From NCBI GenBank assembly GCA_019915015.1, contig JAHBBC010000030.1, positions 372,001 to 436,000 of the forward strand: a DNA stretch of 64,000 bases. Direction: 5' to 3'. The DNA is from Auriscalpium vulgare (taxonomy: Eukaryota; Basidiomycota; Agaricomycetes; Russulales; Auriscalpiaceae). Made by a program: the position numbers and the translations under genes. The notes under the pieces are model-generated. The model was not told the DNA's origin. It saw only the letters and a program-made list of their open reading frames with translations, and did no database searches. Numbering within the stretch: the stretch's first letter is position 1; each line of letters starts with the position of its first letter. Positions 22,931 to 34,875 of the stretch are shown here, in pieces.

Positions 22931-25271
22931 ATGCCTCCTGGCTCGCTCTACAACTGGTTGACTGTAGCCCACTCGGCTTTGGGGGTCCTCGAGCATGCCG
23001 CGCTACACCGATCAGCACAGTTAACGCGTCCCGGTTTCGTTGGCTTAGGCCAAAAGCAGCGGCGGACCGCAGAAGATGAGCCGACTCCCTCTGCAGCAGC
23101 AGGCGCGTCGCCTGAACCTGCGCAAAAGTCTCCATCAGTCATTCCTCCAGACTCGCTGTTCAGAACGAAAACCATAAGGATGGAGCAAGTCTCCGACATG
23201 CCTGTTGTCCTCCGGGATCAGGTCCCAATCTCACTGACGCACGATTCGAAGCCCCCTGCATCGTTGCCTCAGTCGCCACACACGCTAGTGGCGGAACTAG
23301 ACTCAGATGACGCACGTAAGTCAGTGGCGGCATCTGATCCTGTCCTCACTTTGCCTTTTGCGACCTCGAGCTCGAGCTTGGTCCAATCCGACGAGATAAT
23401 ACCAGATGTAAGCCTCAATTCCAAACAAACGGTTCGCTTCATTCGCTAACGTTTCTGTAGATCTTGGTATCACCTCCTACCACTTCGCGGCATCTGCAGT
23501 CCTCCAAAGTTCCTTCTTCCCGGATAGGGCGACTCTTTCACTATGGAGGTGAGGCGGCTTTGCTGGTGTTGGACATCCCGCTAATCTCCTCTCGTACGTC
23601 AGGCCTTGCTGCATCACTGGGCTACGGCGCAGCGTCAGAACTACTCCGTCGCTCTACCTCTTCTTCGGACCCGTCTAGCCAAGGGTCATCCCTCATCATG
23701 ACCGAGGCTAACCTAACGCGTCTCGTCAACAAGCTCACGCAGATGCGTGGTGCTGCTCTGAAGCTAGGACAATTTCTCAGTATCCAGGGTCAGCACCGCC
23801 GCAACCTATTCAACGAACTGCACCTCACCAATCCATTTGCAGATACACACGTGTTGCCACCCGAACTAGAACGCGTCTTCAGGCGCGTGCAGGACAGCGC
23901 TCACTACATGCCGAACTGGCAAATGGAGGTGATGATGTCTATCCTATAGCAATGTTGCACTCAATATTCACATTACTACTCAGGAAGTCATGACATCGTC
24001 ATTGGGACCCTCGTGGCGTGACTCGTTCGCTGAGTTCACCCCAGTTCCCTTCGCCGCAGCCTCCATTGGGCAGGTCCACCATGCCGTCCTTGCGGCGTGC
24101 GCCAGCCCGTGCGGAAAGGAAGCCCCTGTCGCCGTCAAAATCCAATTTCCGAACATACACCAGTCCGTTGAAAGCGACCTGGGCTACCTGAAAGCCCTCC
24201 TGACCGCTGGCCGCCTCCTGCCACGGGGCCTGTTTCTCGAGAAAACGCTCGCAGTACGCCCATTTCATGCTCCCTTCGCTACCGCTGTCGAGAAAGACGC
24301 AGCTCGGGGAACTGATGGATATGTTCATCTAGGTCATGAAAGAAGAGCTTGCAGACGAATGCGATTACACACGTGAGGCGTCGTTCCTCCGTACTTTTGG
24401 CGACGCAACGCATCTTGGCGGTGACGCGAGATTCAAGGTGCCATGGGTGTGGACTGGCAGTACGAACCGCGTTCTGGTCATGGAGCGCGTCGATGGCGTG
24501 AGTGTCGGCGAAGACGTCATCAAGAGTCTCAGTCAAGATGATCGCGATGATGTGCGTAGCATCATATATTCTTGCCACCTGGATATTCACATACATTATT
24601 GGAAGATCGCCACCCGTATCGTTGAGTTGTGTCTGAAAGAGCTGTTTGTTTTCCGCAAGATGCAGACAGATCCGAACTGGACGAACTTCCTGTGGAATGT
24701 GTCCACTCGACAAATTGAGTTGGTCGATTTCGGCGCGACAAGGGCATACTCACACGAGTTCATCGACAACTGGTTGCGTCTCTTGCAGGCAGCGGCGTCT
24801 TCCGATCGCGAGGCGTGCCGCGAATGGAGCCTCAAGCTGGGTTACTTGACCGGCGAAGAAAGCGAGGTGAGCATTTCCTTGATTTATCCTATCTCCGGTG
24901 ATGACATCTGAAATTTCCACAGTTGATGCTCGAGGCGCATATCACTTCGATGCAGTTGCTCGCGGCCCCGTTCCGCCCGGGCACACCGCAGCCCTTCGCG
25001 TTTGGCCCAGGATCGAGCTGGGCACAGATCACGGCCGACATCCGCGCCCAGATCCCTGTGATGCTTCAGCACCGCCTGACGCCTCCGCCGCAGGAGACGT
25101 ATAGTCTCAACAGGTAAGCACACGCAATAATATATAACTCGCCTACACTGACGATATCGGATGCGCAGAAAACTGAGTGGGGCATTCTTGCTGGCCTCGC
25201 GACTGGACGCAAGAGTTGATTGCAAGGCCGTGTGGGATAAAATCGTGGCGAACTACGAATTTTCCACCTAA
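22931..25271 (+). CDS. COQ8: COQ8/ABC1 atypical kinase of coenzyme Q biosynthesis
   Basis: The mitochondrial UbiB-family ATPase Coq8 supports the coenzyme Q synthesis complex. The start MPPGSLYNWLTVAHSALGVLEH resembles the COQ8 N-terminus. A Ser/Pro-rich linker follows, then SRIGRLFHYGGEAALLV and MRGAALKLGQFLSIQ, the KxGQ motif that covers the active site (about 23745-23790). A short segment after SIQ (about 23788-23840) reads like an unspliced intron. Next come LPPELERVFRRVQDSAHYMP, FAAASIGQVH (the Ala-rich nucleotide loop, about 24050), PVAVKIQFPNI (catalytic Lys), the Glu-rich EELADECDYTREA, and LVMERVDGVSV. Further on are MQTDPNWTNFLW and the metal-binding VDFGATR (about 24722-24743). The final exons give SGAFLLASRLDARVDCKAVW and stop at 25269-25271. 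All key motifs are present. Confidence 0.92.
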
Positions 25272-25918
25272 AGTAGCATGTTTGCTGTGAGCGCAGTCAT
25301 TCGTGCTCAAGCGCTCACCTGCAGTCATGGTTTACGCCAACGACGATCTCCCACCGCGTGGGTGAAGTCAACGCGGCCTTCAACCAAGGTATCCGTCTCG
25401 TAATGAATGACATACAGGTGAGAGAGAGAGAACAGCTAAGATAACTCAAAACTGCTCGGCTTAAGTATAAAAACCGGGGAAGTCACCGCTTAGAATAAGT
25501 ATTCGATGTTTCGATGACGGAGATCAGTTCCGTCCCACACATCTTTCCCATCGCCAATCACTGGAACTCGAAATCGCGTCCCGCAACTCGAAATACCGCA
25601 CCGCAGCATGAGGATGCTGAGGTGCGCGCCAGATATCAAATTTGGGGTAGAAATGCGCATAAGAACAGTGAAAATGATGAGCTTCAGTAAATGCAACGAG
25701 ACTCCGAGGGAGCGAGGGAGAGGCCATCGTGGGGAAATACCTAGCGGACTGCTTGATGGACTGAAACTCTACGAACGCAATCGCTTTACTATCCTGGGAG
25801 AGTGCAATCGTGGCCCGAATACCCCCGTCTTCCGTAGCCTGACCGCCGACCGCCTCCTTGTCACCACCGCTAGAAACCGCCACCATCTTCGATCTAATCT
25901 ACTTTGTAGGCCGCAGGT
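25272..25918. other. Intergenic, no gene recognised
   Basis: About 650 bp between COQ8 and the next SDR. Open frames on both strands overlap at 25520-25950 but show no motifs or plausible splice sites in series. It probably holds the COQ8 3' UTR and the SDR promoter. Confidence 0.4.
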
Positions 25919-27057
25919 ATGGATCTCGACTTGGCAGGTGTGCATGTATTAGTGACGGGTACGTGACGGCCTGCTCGTGAGGATGGTCAGGGTTTGACGA
26001 TGGCCATGGACCAGGGGCGAATGGAGGGATCGGTCTTGAGACGACACGCGTCTTCCTAGGTGAGCGATTCAAGCCTCAATGGAAGGAGATCGCTCATGAT
26101 CAACATACTGTATTTAACTTCTTTCTGCAACAGAACAAGGCGCCAAAGTCACAGCCCACTATCGCAGCAGCAGCGCATCGCTCCTTCCACTCCTGGCGGT
26201 CTACGGCCCGACCGCGCTGCGACTTGAATCAGCAGAGCTCTCACATGAGGACGAGGTGATTGATCTTTTCGCTCGCCTCCGATCACCATCCTCGTCCGAC
26301 TTTGGTCGCGTTGAGATCGCGGTTGTGAACCATGGCGTGTTCAAGCCCGAGGACGTTGCCGTCAAAGACATGACGCTCACGCAGTGGGAGGGCACGTTCG
26401 CGGCAAATTTGACCTCCTCATTTCTGGTCGCGCGGGAGTATCTGCGAGCCCTGGAGGATGGCGTCAAGGAGAGCGGGGTGATTGATGGCCGTTTTGGCGA
26501 GCGCGCCGCGATTGTGTTCGTCGGGAGCACGGCGGGCAAGTATGGCGAGCACGGTCACGCGGACTATGCGGCTGGCAAGAGCGGTGCGTTTAGTCCTCGT
26601 TTAAATCGTCGTGGCGGTTTACCGTCTGAACTGGCGGACAGCGATGATGTACGGCCTCACGTTATCGCTCAAAAACGAAATCGTCAAGATCGCTTCGAAA
26701 GGGCGGGTGAACTCCGTTGCGCCCGGCTGGGTCAAAACGCCCATGGCCCACGATGCACTGAAGAATTCGTCAACGGTCTACCGCGCCTTGGCGACGTGAG
26801 CCGCCTGCTCAGCGTCATCTTCTTTTCATAAGTACTAACATCTGTGTGATATGGTCGCGTCGCGTCGACTATTCAGGACCCCTCTGAGGAAAGTCGCAGA
26901 GGCGAGCGACGTGGCGAACCAAATCGTCGTGTTGGCATCTGCGAAGGTCTCCGGTCACGTCAGCGGGCAGGTGGTTATGGTGGAGGGCGGAATGGAGGGT
27001 CGTGTCCTCAACACGCCGGCAGAGCTAGGTTTGGAGCAGTCGGCGTGCTTCTCGTAA
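25919..27057 (+). CDS. Short-chain dehydrogenase/reductase, FabG-like
   Basis: A classical SDR of unknown substrate, distinct from the two paralogous SDRs in this window. Exon 1 (from 25919) encodes MDLDLAGVHVLVTG. A short second exon (about 26015-26059) gives GANGGIGLETTRVFL, so the TGxxxGIG dinucleotide motif is assembled across an intron. Exon 3 starts EQGAKVTAHYRS, whose Arg suggests NADP use, and continues with VVNHGVF in place of the usual NNAG, then ANLTSSFLVAREYL. AAIVFVGSTAGKYGEHGHADYAAGKS carries the Ser and YxxxK catalytic residues (about 26515-26580). Then come RVNSVAPGWVKTPM and VSGHVSGQVVMVEGGMEGR, a typical C-terminus, with the stop at 27055-27057. The NHG in place of NAG is a mild deviation. 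All catalytic residues are present. Confidence 0.85.
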
Positions 27058-27501
27058 AGTATGTCTCCCCTGCCCGCTGCACCGTCTGACGTACGTCGAC
27101 TGAGCCAAACATGCTGTTTGTCCCTGTACGACGTGCATGGTGTTCGAGGTGTCTGCAAGATCGCAGGAGGGTAGCATAGCGGAAAAGACAGGGTTAAATG
27201 CCGATGAGAGGGTGAAAGCATGAGGGAAGCGCATCGACACCGTGAACATGACGATCGGATCGTGTAGCTCGGATCCAGCTCCAGGGCGTTTGGCGTATTG
27301 TCAAGGAGTGTATATGTCCTTGAGTGAGGCGCTTCCGATGCATCAGCACATTGCAACATTTGAAGAAGTATATTTTTCTATTGTTGAATATAGATGTGTA
27401 AGTTACTTGCTAACATCCACCGCAGTGGATAGACGCGTCTTGAATATGGGCTGTTGAAAGCCAGGCCATCATTTCGTGCAGCTCGTGGGGGCGTAATTCA
27501 T
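27058..27501. other. Intergenic between convergent genes
   Basis: Contains only 3' flanks of the SDR (plus) and OPI3 (minus). Nothing else is seen. Confidence 0.45.
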
Positions 27502-28356
27502 TCACAGCTCAGTCTTCGCCACATTTTTCTTCTTCTCGGATTCAACCTTAGCCGCGCGTCTCGCATAGATCTCGTCAGTGAACGGCCTGTGGAGACGATT
27601 GCGTGAATAAGCATGAGAGGGAGGGAAGTCGACGCGTACCCTTCGTAACGCAGCGCGATGATGTACACAACGTAGACGTATAGGGTTATGAGGACGCCTG
27701 CGCGGCGCTCATACCTACGGAAACACGTGTAAGCGGACACGTAGATGTAAACGCGTGTAGCAAACGAGATGCTGACCAGAGCGCAGTCGCAGCAAAGCAC
27801 ATCGTGCTGCCGACGTACATCGGGTCGCGCAAAACGTTGAATGGGAAGCCTTCCACGCGGTGGTCCATGAGGATGCCAAAGTAGTCGCCGAGGAACGTGC
27901 CCGTGACGCCGAGCGCCCACGTGGAAGTCACGACGAACGTCTGGCCGACGATGAACAGCACGGCGGGGACTATCGTGTCAAACGGCGCGAGGAATATAGG
28001 CTGTACTGGCTGGTCGAGCAGTGCCTGCCGGTACCTACACAGGGGAGATGTTGACGGGCACGGAAAACGAGGGGTCGCTGCCACGTACAAATGGTCCCGT
28101 ACCATCCCCGCGGTGAATATGCACACCGCGAGAAAATAACAGCCTGCCCGTGCGTTCCCGCCAAACAGCTTCGTGATCGTCTTGTTCCGGTACTCTGCGA
28201 ACGAGTGTCGAGTTGTCGGGGAGATGCCTCGCGTAGGGCCATTTCGGACTCACCATTGCGCGCGACGATATTCCACACGGTTGGATTGAAGGTGATGGCG
28301 AGTAAGGACAGGTAGAGCGATGATTTGTCAGTGTCGAGAACAATATTGAAGGACAT
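27502..28356 (-). CDS. OPI3: Phosphatidyl-N-methylethanolamine N-methyltransferase (Opi3)
   Basis: This enzyme methylates phosphatidylethanolamine derivatives to phosphatidylcholine in the ER membrane using S-adenosylmethionine. Exon 1 encodes MSFNIVLDTDKSSLYLSLLAITFNP and FNPTVWNIVARN. The joint AAT G|AG gives NEYRNKTITKLFGG, and after it RAGCYFLAVCIFTAGMVRDHL. A second joint (TT|G) leads to YRQALLDQPVQPIF. Then come TSTWALGVTGTFLGDYFGILMDH and GFPFNVLRDPMYVGSTM, the conserved substrate/SAM region of the family. The TGG joint gives ALWYERRAGVLITLY. The last exon is PFTDEIYARRAAKVESEKK, ending AKTEL at the stop 27502-27504. Length, about 200 residues, and motif order match Opi3. It is divergent from the UBE2S gene, with about 400 bp between starts. 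Confidence 0.92.
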
Positions 28357-28761
28357 GGCGGCGGAGACGAGGAAAGCACGCGCGTGTTGCAGAGTCTGTC
28401 CCTAACCGGCTGTGTAAATTCCGCCAAAATCTGGAGAAATATATTTTGCCCTGTATTTACGTGATTGCTGTCCTTGTTTCCGAGTCTACCATTCCAACAA
28501 CCATGCGTTCGCACATCAACTGGGACATACTTAGCTGGTAGAAATTCCCGTCCTTTGAAGCTTTGCGAAGCGGTCAGCATATCTCCGTCTTTTTGCCCGG
28601 GTTTTCGGAAGCCGTGCGTCAGCCGAGCCGCAGCCACAGTCGGAGATCCAATCGGGCGAGTTGGGATTTGTTCCAACTCGAGTTCAACAGTCAACTTGGC
28701 CACACTCTTCACCTTTCCTCCTTGCCCCCTCCATCCCACTCGCAATCACGCAATCACGACG
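28357..28761. promoter_or_regulatory. Divergent promoter region of OPI3 and the UBE2S-type gene
   Basis: Four hundred bases separate the two start codons, which point away from each other. No individual site was recognised; a pyrimidine-rich run lies just before the plus-strand ATG at 28762. Confidence 0.4.
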
Positions 28762-29780
28762 ATGGTGAACTACATCCTGCTCTGTCCTGATATACTGCGT
28801 GCTAACAAGTGTGCGCATAGTCCTCACCAGCTGTTGTGCGCCGCCTCATGCGCGAACTCGCCGAACTTCGCACCAACCCACCAGAGGGCATCCGAGTCGA
28901 GACGAACGAGGACAACATGCTTGATGTCACAGGGATTATTGAAGGCCCAGGTGTGTGCGCTGCTGTAGTTTTGCGTGGCACGATGCTCACAGACACGCCA
29001 GAGGGCACCCCGTACGCAGGAGGCTACTTCCGCATCAAGTTCAAGTTCACGGACGAGTTCCCAGCAGCCCCACCAAAATGTGAGCCACCCGCACCCTTTC
29101 ACTTGTTCCCTGCTCACCCATGCATTCCAGGCTGGTTCGCAACGAAGATCTTCCACCCAAACGTGTCCGGCGCCGGCGAGATCTGTGTGAACACGCTTAA
29201 GAAGGATTGGCAGTCGTCCTACGGCATTGCGCACATCCTCGTGACCGTCAAGTGCCTGCTCATCTACCCGAACCCGGACTCGGCCCTCGACGAGGAGGCT
29301 GGCAAGCTTCTGCAGGAGGACTACGCGCTCTACTGCCAGCGCGCGCGCCTCATCACCTCCGTGCACGCGACGCCTCGCGTGCCTCCACCCCAGTTTGCCA
29401 GCGCGGGCACGTCGACCGGTAGCGCGCGTGTGTCGCCCGCACCCACACTCCCAGCCGCGACCGTGGCCACAGCCGCGCCCCACCACGCACGCAGCAGCGC
29501 CACGCCCGAGCCGCGCGCCGCCCCCGTTCGCCCGCTCTCGAAGTCCGCGCACGCACCACCCCCCGCGCAACCTCTGCAGCCATCCGCATCTAACACCCTC
29601 TCCGTGTCGTCATCCCTCTCCTCGCTCGCGAGCGCGCAGGACAAATCCAAGGAGCGCCCCGCCTCCCTCGCGCCGCTCGGCACAGCCGACTCGAACGTTG
29701 CGCCCAAAGCCATCAAGCGTGGAGCTGCGGCTGGCATTGTCGGTGGGGAGAAACGCAAGAAGGCGCTCAAGCGGCTCTAA
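28762..29780 (+). CDS. UBE2S: Ubiquitin-conjugating enzyme E2 S (UBE2S type)
   Basis: UBE2S extends Lys11-linked ubiquitin chains with the anaphase-promoting complex. The best start is an exon consisting of the ATG alone (28762-28764), followed by a GTGAAC donor, a GCTAAC branch point and a CATAG acceptor at 28820. The next exon begins [26 protein letters not shown], with a TAG in frame right before it. The UBC fold follows: [16 protein letters not shown] across an intron, [17 protein letters not shown], and [12 protein letters not shown] with the active-site Cys (about 29184). [17 protein letters not shown] completes the E2 domain. After about 150 residues a Ser/Pro/Ala-rich extension ends in KRKKALKRL, matching the basic, Leu-Arg-Arg-Leu-like tail by which UBE2S docks on the APC/C. 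That tail is the main reason for choosing UBE2S over other E2s. Confidence 0.9.
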
Positions 29781-31204
29781 CGCTGGTGTGCCGTGTGTGC
29801 CAGCGGGTGTGGAGAGCAGACAGTCATTCGCTGTCAGTGACGGCCGACGTTGGATTTGTTGCCTGGTCATAGTTTCCATGTTATTCCTACTGTTGTCTTA
29901 CTACGTCTAGTACCCGTTCGCGGGCCCCTTTGCTTTCCATTCTCGACGGTGGTCCAGCTACCAAGCAAGTCGGATTCGCAAGGCTGCCGTCAAGAGTCAA
30001 GACATTCATTACTCACACACAAGCACACGAGTACCCGGGCACGGGCTGGAGGCTGGAGCAAATAGCCTCAGCATTCCTTCTGAGGCCTTCTTGGTTGATG
30101 AGCATCGTTTCGCGAAGTGGAAGCTCGCAAAGATATGTATTCATTTCATTGCTCTGCTTGAGGACTGTACCCGTCGAGGACCTGACTATACTGCTCACCG
30201 TTATTAGGCTGAGCTGCGTCCAACTATCGATTGAAAATACCACGCAGACAATCACACAGCAATATGTGAACAGGTCGTGAGGTTGTGCTCTATCGCGTAT
30301 ATCGGGCTAGAGGCTGTAAATAGTGTGGAATTACGAGACAGCCGTGCTGTCATGCTCGTGGCGCATGATTGTACAGCGCACGGCGGCACGAGCGGGAGGG
30401 TTTCCACCGTCGACGCGCCTGCAGACAAAGCCAGACCCGGGCGACCGCGCAGTGCAGCAGAGGTCGACTGACAGCGAGCGTATACACTGCAGCAAGCGAT
30501 ATGTCCGCATGACCGAAAAGTCTAAATACGCGCCGCCGTATCCCCCGGCACGCCTTCTTTCCCGCCCCCATGACGCCGACCCCAACCTGCTGACCTCTCC
30601 ATATCATCAGAAACCTCGTCGTCGAGGGAAAGGTTGTGTGGGCGAGCGGACGCCGAGGACACGGAGTTTGGGCGCGGCGTCGCGGCTCCCGTCGCGGCTA
30701 CGTTAGAGTCGTGCTAGACCGAAGGTGAGGTCAGAGTCGGAGTCAGACGTCTTGAGCTCATTCAGGCGGAGCACGGTTGTGGGACGGTGTGCTGCTAGAA
30801 GACACGCGCTCGCTTTCGCTTGCGCTCGGGATACGGGGCACAGATATTTGTGTCGCAGACGCCTGAGCTCCACCCCATCGCCACGAGCACGCCTGATCAG
30901 TCGCCCACTGAACCCCCATCAACTGAATCCTGCCGTACAGCAACGCGCGGGCGTTCCATCCTTGGGATCCGGTGTCCGCAATTGGCTGCCGTCTGCCGTG
31001 TGGTTCAAGCCTCCCGGTGACCTTCCGCCGCTTCTCGAGCCTCGCTTTCTCCATGCTTCGCTGTGTGCCGCCTGGCGGTTGCTGAACAGGAACCTTCATT
31101 TCCCGCAAGCATTCCCCGCACGCCGCAGCGGTATATAACGCGACGCGTCCTCGGCAGCCATCTCACCACCCGCGACCTCAGGTGGTCTTTTCTTTGTCGC
31201 GAGG
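29781..31204. other. Intergenic, no gene recognised
   Basis: About 1.4 kb between the E2 gene and the beta-glucosidase. Both strands carry overlapping open frames of 60-135 codons without motifs. It may contain the upstream control region of the secreted glucosidase. Confidence 0.4.
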
Positions 31205-34200
31205 ATGCATTCGCCCTTGGTCTTCTTGTCGCTCTTTTGCTCCGCGCTTGCCGCATCGTCCAATGTCTCTCCTTTTTCCAGCAGCGCCCAGGCGTCATCG
31301 TCGATTGGCTCGTCTGCGTCCACTGCCTCCGCCGTGACGTCTACAACCTTGACGTCGTCGTCAACTGCATCTGGCCCAGCACCGTCGGCGACCAGCGGGG
31401 CACCATCCGCGTCTAGCTCCACCCCTAGCTCGGGTGTTTCTCTTACATCCTCTTCCTTGTCCAGTTCGATCTCTGCCTCTTCCTCCTCCGCCACCTCGAG
31501 CGTGGTCATAACGACCACCGCGGCACCCATCAGCGTCTCCTCGAGCACCTCGCCCACAGGCCCTCTAACCGAACCTCTGCCTACCCCCATACCCATCTCC
31601 TCATTTACATTCGCCCCCTTTCCTTCGCCCTCCGCCGTGCCGCCAATTCCCGGCGTCTACCCGGCGACAAACCCCAAATCCCCGCCGCCCGTAGAGAGCC
31701 CAGGCGTCGTGCCAGACTTCGCCCCGGCATGGACTGCGGCTTACCTGAAAGCCAAAGCCAAGGTGAGCGATCGTCGCACCGCTTTTCCCCGATCTTGCCA
31801 TCCCCGCCGCGTAATTTCCGTTCCACTAGTGCGAGCGCATGCGCTCATCCGTTGCTTCTTCCATTTTCAATCCATTGCTTCTTCCATTTCTGGTGTCGGC
31901 CGTAGCAGCCGGTTGCGTTCATTCTGTATCACGTGTCCTCATCGCGTTTGCCGAATCCTGACCACGCGTCTGCAGATTGCCGAATTCTCGCTCGAGCAAA
32001 AGGTGAACCTCACAACTGGTGTCGGCTGGATGAACGGCTTGTGCGTGGGCAACATTCCCTCAGTCGGTGACTTCCCTGGCCTCTGTCTCGAAGACTCCCC
32101 GCTCGGCGTGCGCTTCGCAGACTTCGCGACCGCGTTCCCGGCAGGCATCAATTCTGCCGCCACGTTCGTGACTTTATCTTCTTCGATTCTTGAATAACAG
32201 CTGATCGTATCGCAGGTGGCGACGCTCACTATTCCGTGCTCGCGGTCTCGCCATGGGCCAGGAGCATGTCGGCAAGGGCGTGAACGTCGCGCTCGGTCCT
32301 ATGATGAACATGGGCCGGATTGCGCAAGGTGGACGTAACTGGGAAGGCTTTGGCGCTGACCCCTACCTTGCTGGTGAAGCTGCCTACGAAACCATTCTCG
32401 GTATGCAGTCTGCAGGTGTGCAGGCGTGCGCGAAACACTACATCAACAAGTGCGCCTCTTGATTTTATGGCACGGAGAGATGTTCTCACCCTCTCACAGC
32501 GAGCAGGAGAACCGGCGCACCCAATCGAGCTCGAATGTCGACGATCGCACGCAGCACGAGATTTACGTCGCGCCGTTCCTGCGCAGTGTCATGGCGGGCG
32601 TCGCGAGCGTGATGTGCAGTTACAATCTCGCCAATGACACCTATGCGTGCGAGAACGACGTGACGCTCAACCAGATTCTCAAGCACCAGATCGGCTTCCA
32701 GGGCTACGTCATGTCAGATTGGTCCGCGCAGCACTCGACCGTGTCCGCGATCGAGGGCCTCGACATGACGATGCCCGGCGACATCACGTTCGACTCGGGC
32801 ACGTCGTACTTCGGCGCGAATCTCACCGCGTATGTGCGCAACGGCACAATTCCCGAGGCGCGCGTGGACGACATGGCGACGCGCATCCTCGCGGCATGGT
32901 ACCTCCTCGGCCAGGACGCGCCTTCGTTTCCCAAGACCAACTTCAACGCTTTTGAGCCGCTCGACTTGGCGACGAATCAGCATGTGGACGTACAGGACGA
33001 CCATGACAAGCTCGTCAGGGAGATCGGCGGCGCGAGCACTGTGCTGCTGAAAAACGTGGGCGGAGCTCTGCCGCTGAAGAAGCCGCGGCGCATTGTTTTG
33101 GTTGGTAGGTGCTGTTATAGCAGGTGGCATGGGACCAAGGCTGACTGTTTTGAAGGCTCTGATGCGGCACCAGCGCACATCATGGGTCCAAATGCGTTCG
33201 CTGATCAGGGCGGCACCGATGGAATCTTGGCCATGGGTTGGGGCTCCGGGTGAGCACGCCTTGCTCTCGGCTGGCTGAATAACACACTGACCATTGACCA
33301 TTGAAATAGGACGGCGCAGTTTTCGTATCTTATCTCCGTGCGTATCGAGTGTATATATAGATGTAGAACGCAGAGAAGAGACTGACGTGTTGTGCAGCCA
33401 TACGAGGCGATTCAAGCTCGTGCCCGCAAGGATAGGACGACGTTCTCTTGGTTCTTCGACGATTTCAACCTAGCCGGTGCTGCGAATGCCGTCATCCAGC
33501 AAGATGTTGCGATTGTGTTCGTCCAGTCCGACTCCGGCGAGGGTTATATCACCGTCGACGGCAACTCCGGTGACCGGTACGCGACACATACCCAGTTTCC
33601 GGCCCATCTCTAACCGCCTCCTGTCCACAGCAAGAACCTCACAGCCTGGCACAACGGCGATGCTCTCGTGAGTGCGGTGGCCGCGCAGAACAACAACACG
33701 GTCGTCGTCGTGCACTCCGTCGGCCCACTCATCGTCGAGCCGTGGATCAACCACCCGAACGTGACCGCGGTGCTGTGGGCGGGGCTTGGCGGCACGGAGA
33801 CGGGCCACGCGATTACGGACGTGCTGTATGGCGCGGTGAACCCTAGCGGGCGCTTGCCGTACACCATCGCGAAGAACCCGGCGGACTACCCTGCGCAGCT
33901 CATCACGGGTGGGACGGGGAACCAGATCTTGAATATCACGTATAGCGAAGGGTGCGTCGCGCTTTTTGTCTTGGTACCTGAGCTCACGCCTCTGCAGCCT
34001 TTTCATTGACTACCGGCATTTTGACGCTGTGCGTGGATTGACTTCGCACCACAGGTGCTTTGCTGACATGAGTTCTTGATTCTCGGAAGGCAAATATCGA
34101 GCCTCGCTTTGAGTTTGGATTTGGCCTCAGCTACACGAGCTTCGAATACTTTGGTGTCTCCGTCACCAAGGTCTTCGGGCCCGATGAGGACACGAAGCTA

Positions 34201-34630
34201 GAGGCAAACTGGGCAGCGAGCAAGCCGGGCCCGACAGACGTTGGTGCGTCCACAGCACTCTGGCTGCACCGCCCAGCGTACAGCGTGTGCTTTGAGATCC
34301 GGAACACCGGCGACGTCACCGGCACTGAGGTACGTCTCTTCTGTCATACTCGTATTCTCTGAGTTCCAGCGACTGAGTGCTAGGCAGATCCCGCAGCTGT
34401 ATGTAAACCACCCCGCATCGGCAGGGGAGCCGCCTGCGGTCCTCCGCGGCTTCACGGACGTCAGCCTTAAGCCCGGTGAGGCGAAGAAGGTCACGCTGAC
34501 GCTCTCGCGCTACGACCTGTCCGTGTGGGACGTCGTCAGCCAGTCGTGGCGCCGCCCGGAGGGCCCCATCCGGCTCACGGTTGGTGCCAGCAGCCGAGAC
34601 GAGCGGCTGAAGAGTAAGATAGAACAGTGA
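31205..34630 (+). CDS. Secreted GH3 beta-glucosidase
   Basis: Glycoside hydrolase family 3 beta-glucosidases release glucose from cellobiose and related beta-glucosides outside the cell. A signal peptide, MHSPLVFLSLFCSALAAS, is followed by about 100 residues of Ser/Thr-rich linker. The GH3 N domain starts with IAEFSLEQKVNLTTG and has CLEDSPLGVRF, GREHVGKG-like GQEHVGKGVNVALGP, NWEGFGADPYL and HYIN|NEQE across an intron. The nucleophile Asp lies in VMSDWSAQHS (GAT at 32717-32719). The GH3 C domain has GASTVLLKN, VFVQSDSGEGYITVDGN, GTETGHAITDVLYG and NPSGRLPYTIAK. A fibronectin-III-like C-terminal domain gives FEFGFGLSYTSFEY, EIRNTGDVTGTE, LRGFTDVSLKPGE and LSVWDVVSQSW. The stop is at 34628-34630. 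About ten introns; all domains look intact. The long Ser/Thr-rich linker just after the signal is notable and probably O-glycosylated. Confidence 0.93.
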
Positions 34631-34875
34631 CAGTGGTCGGACTCGGGCTAGTTGGACTGAACTTTTTCTTGATTTTACTCTGGACGTTGCTTATGCGCTA
34701 TCTCGAAATTGAACTTGGCCGTATTATACCATAGGATGTTTCGTATGCCTGCACTCGGCATGCCTCCTCCTTTGTATTCACCGCTCTTTTACATAACGAA
34801 CTGACGTCTACGGACGAATACATGTTTTGTTGGTTGCACTGCAGAGGGGAGGGGGAGGACGACGGACTAGCACCA

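Noticed and set aside
28824..29570. Minus-strand frame of 248 codons across the E2 gene
   Set aside because: It is the mirror of the conserved UBC coding exons, whose motifs on the plus strand are unambiguous.
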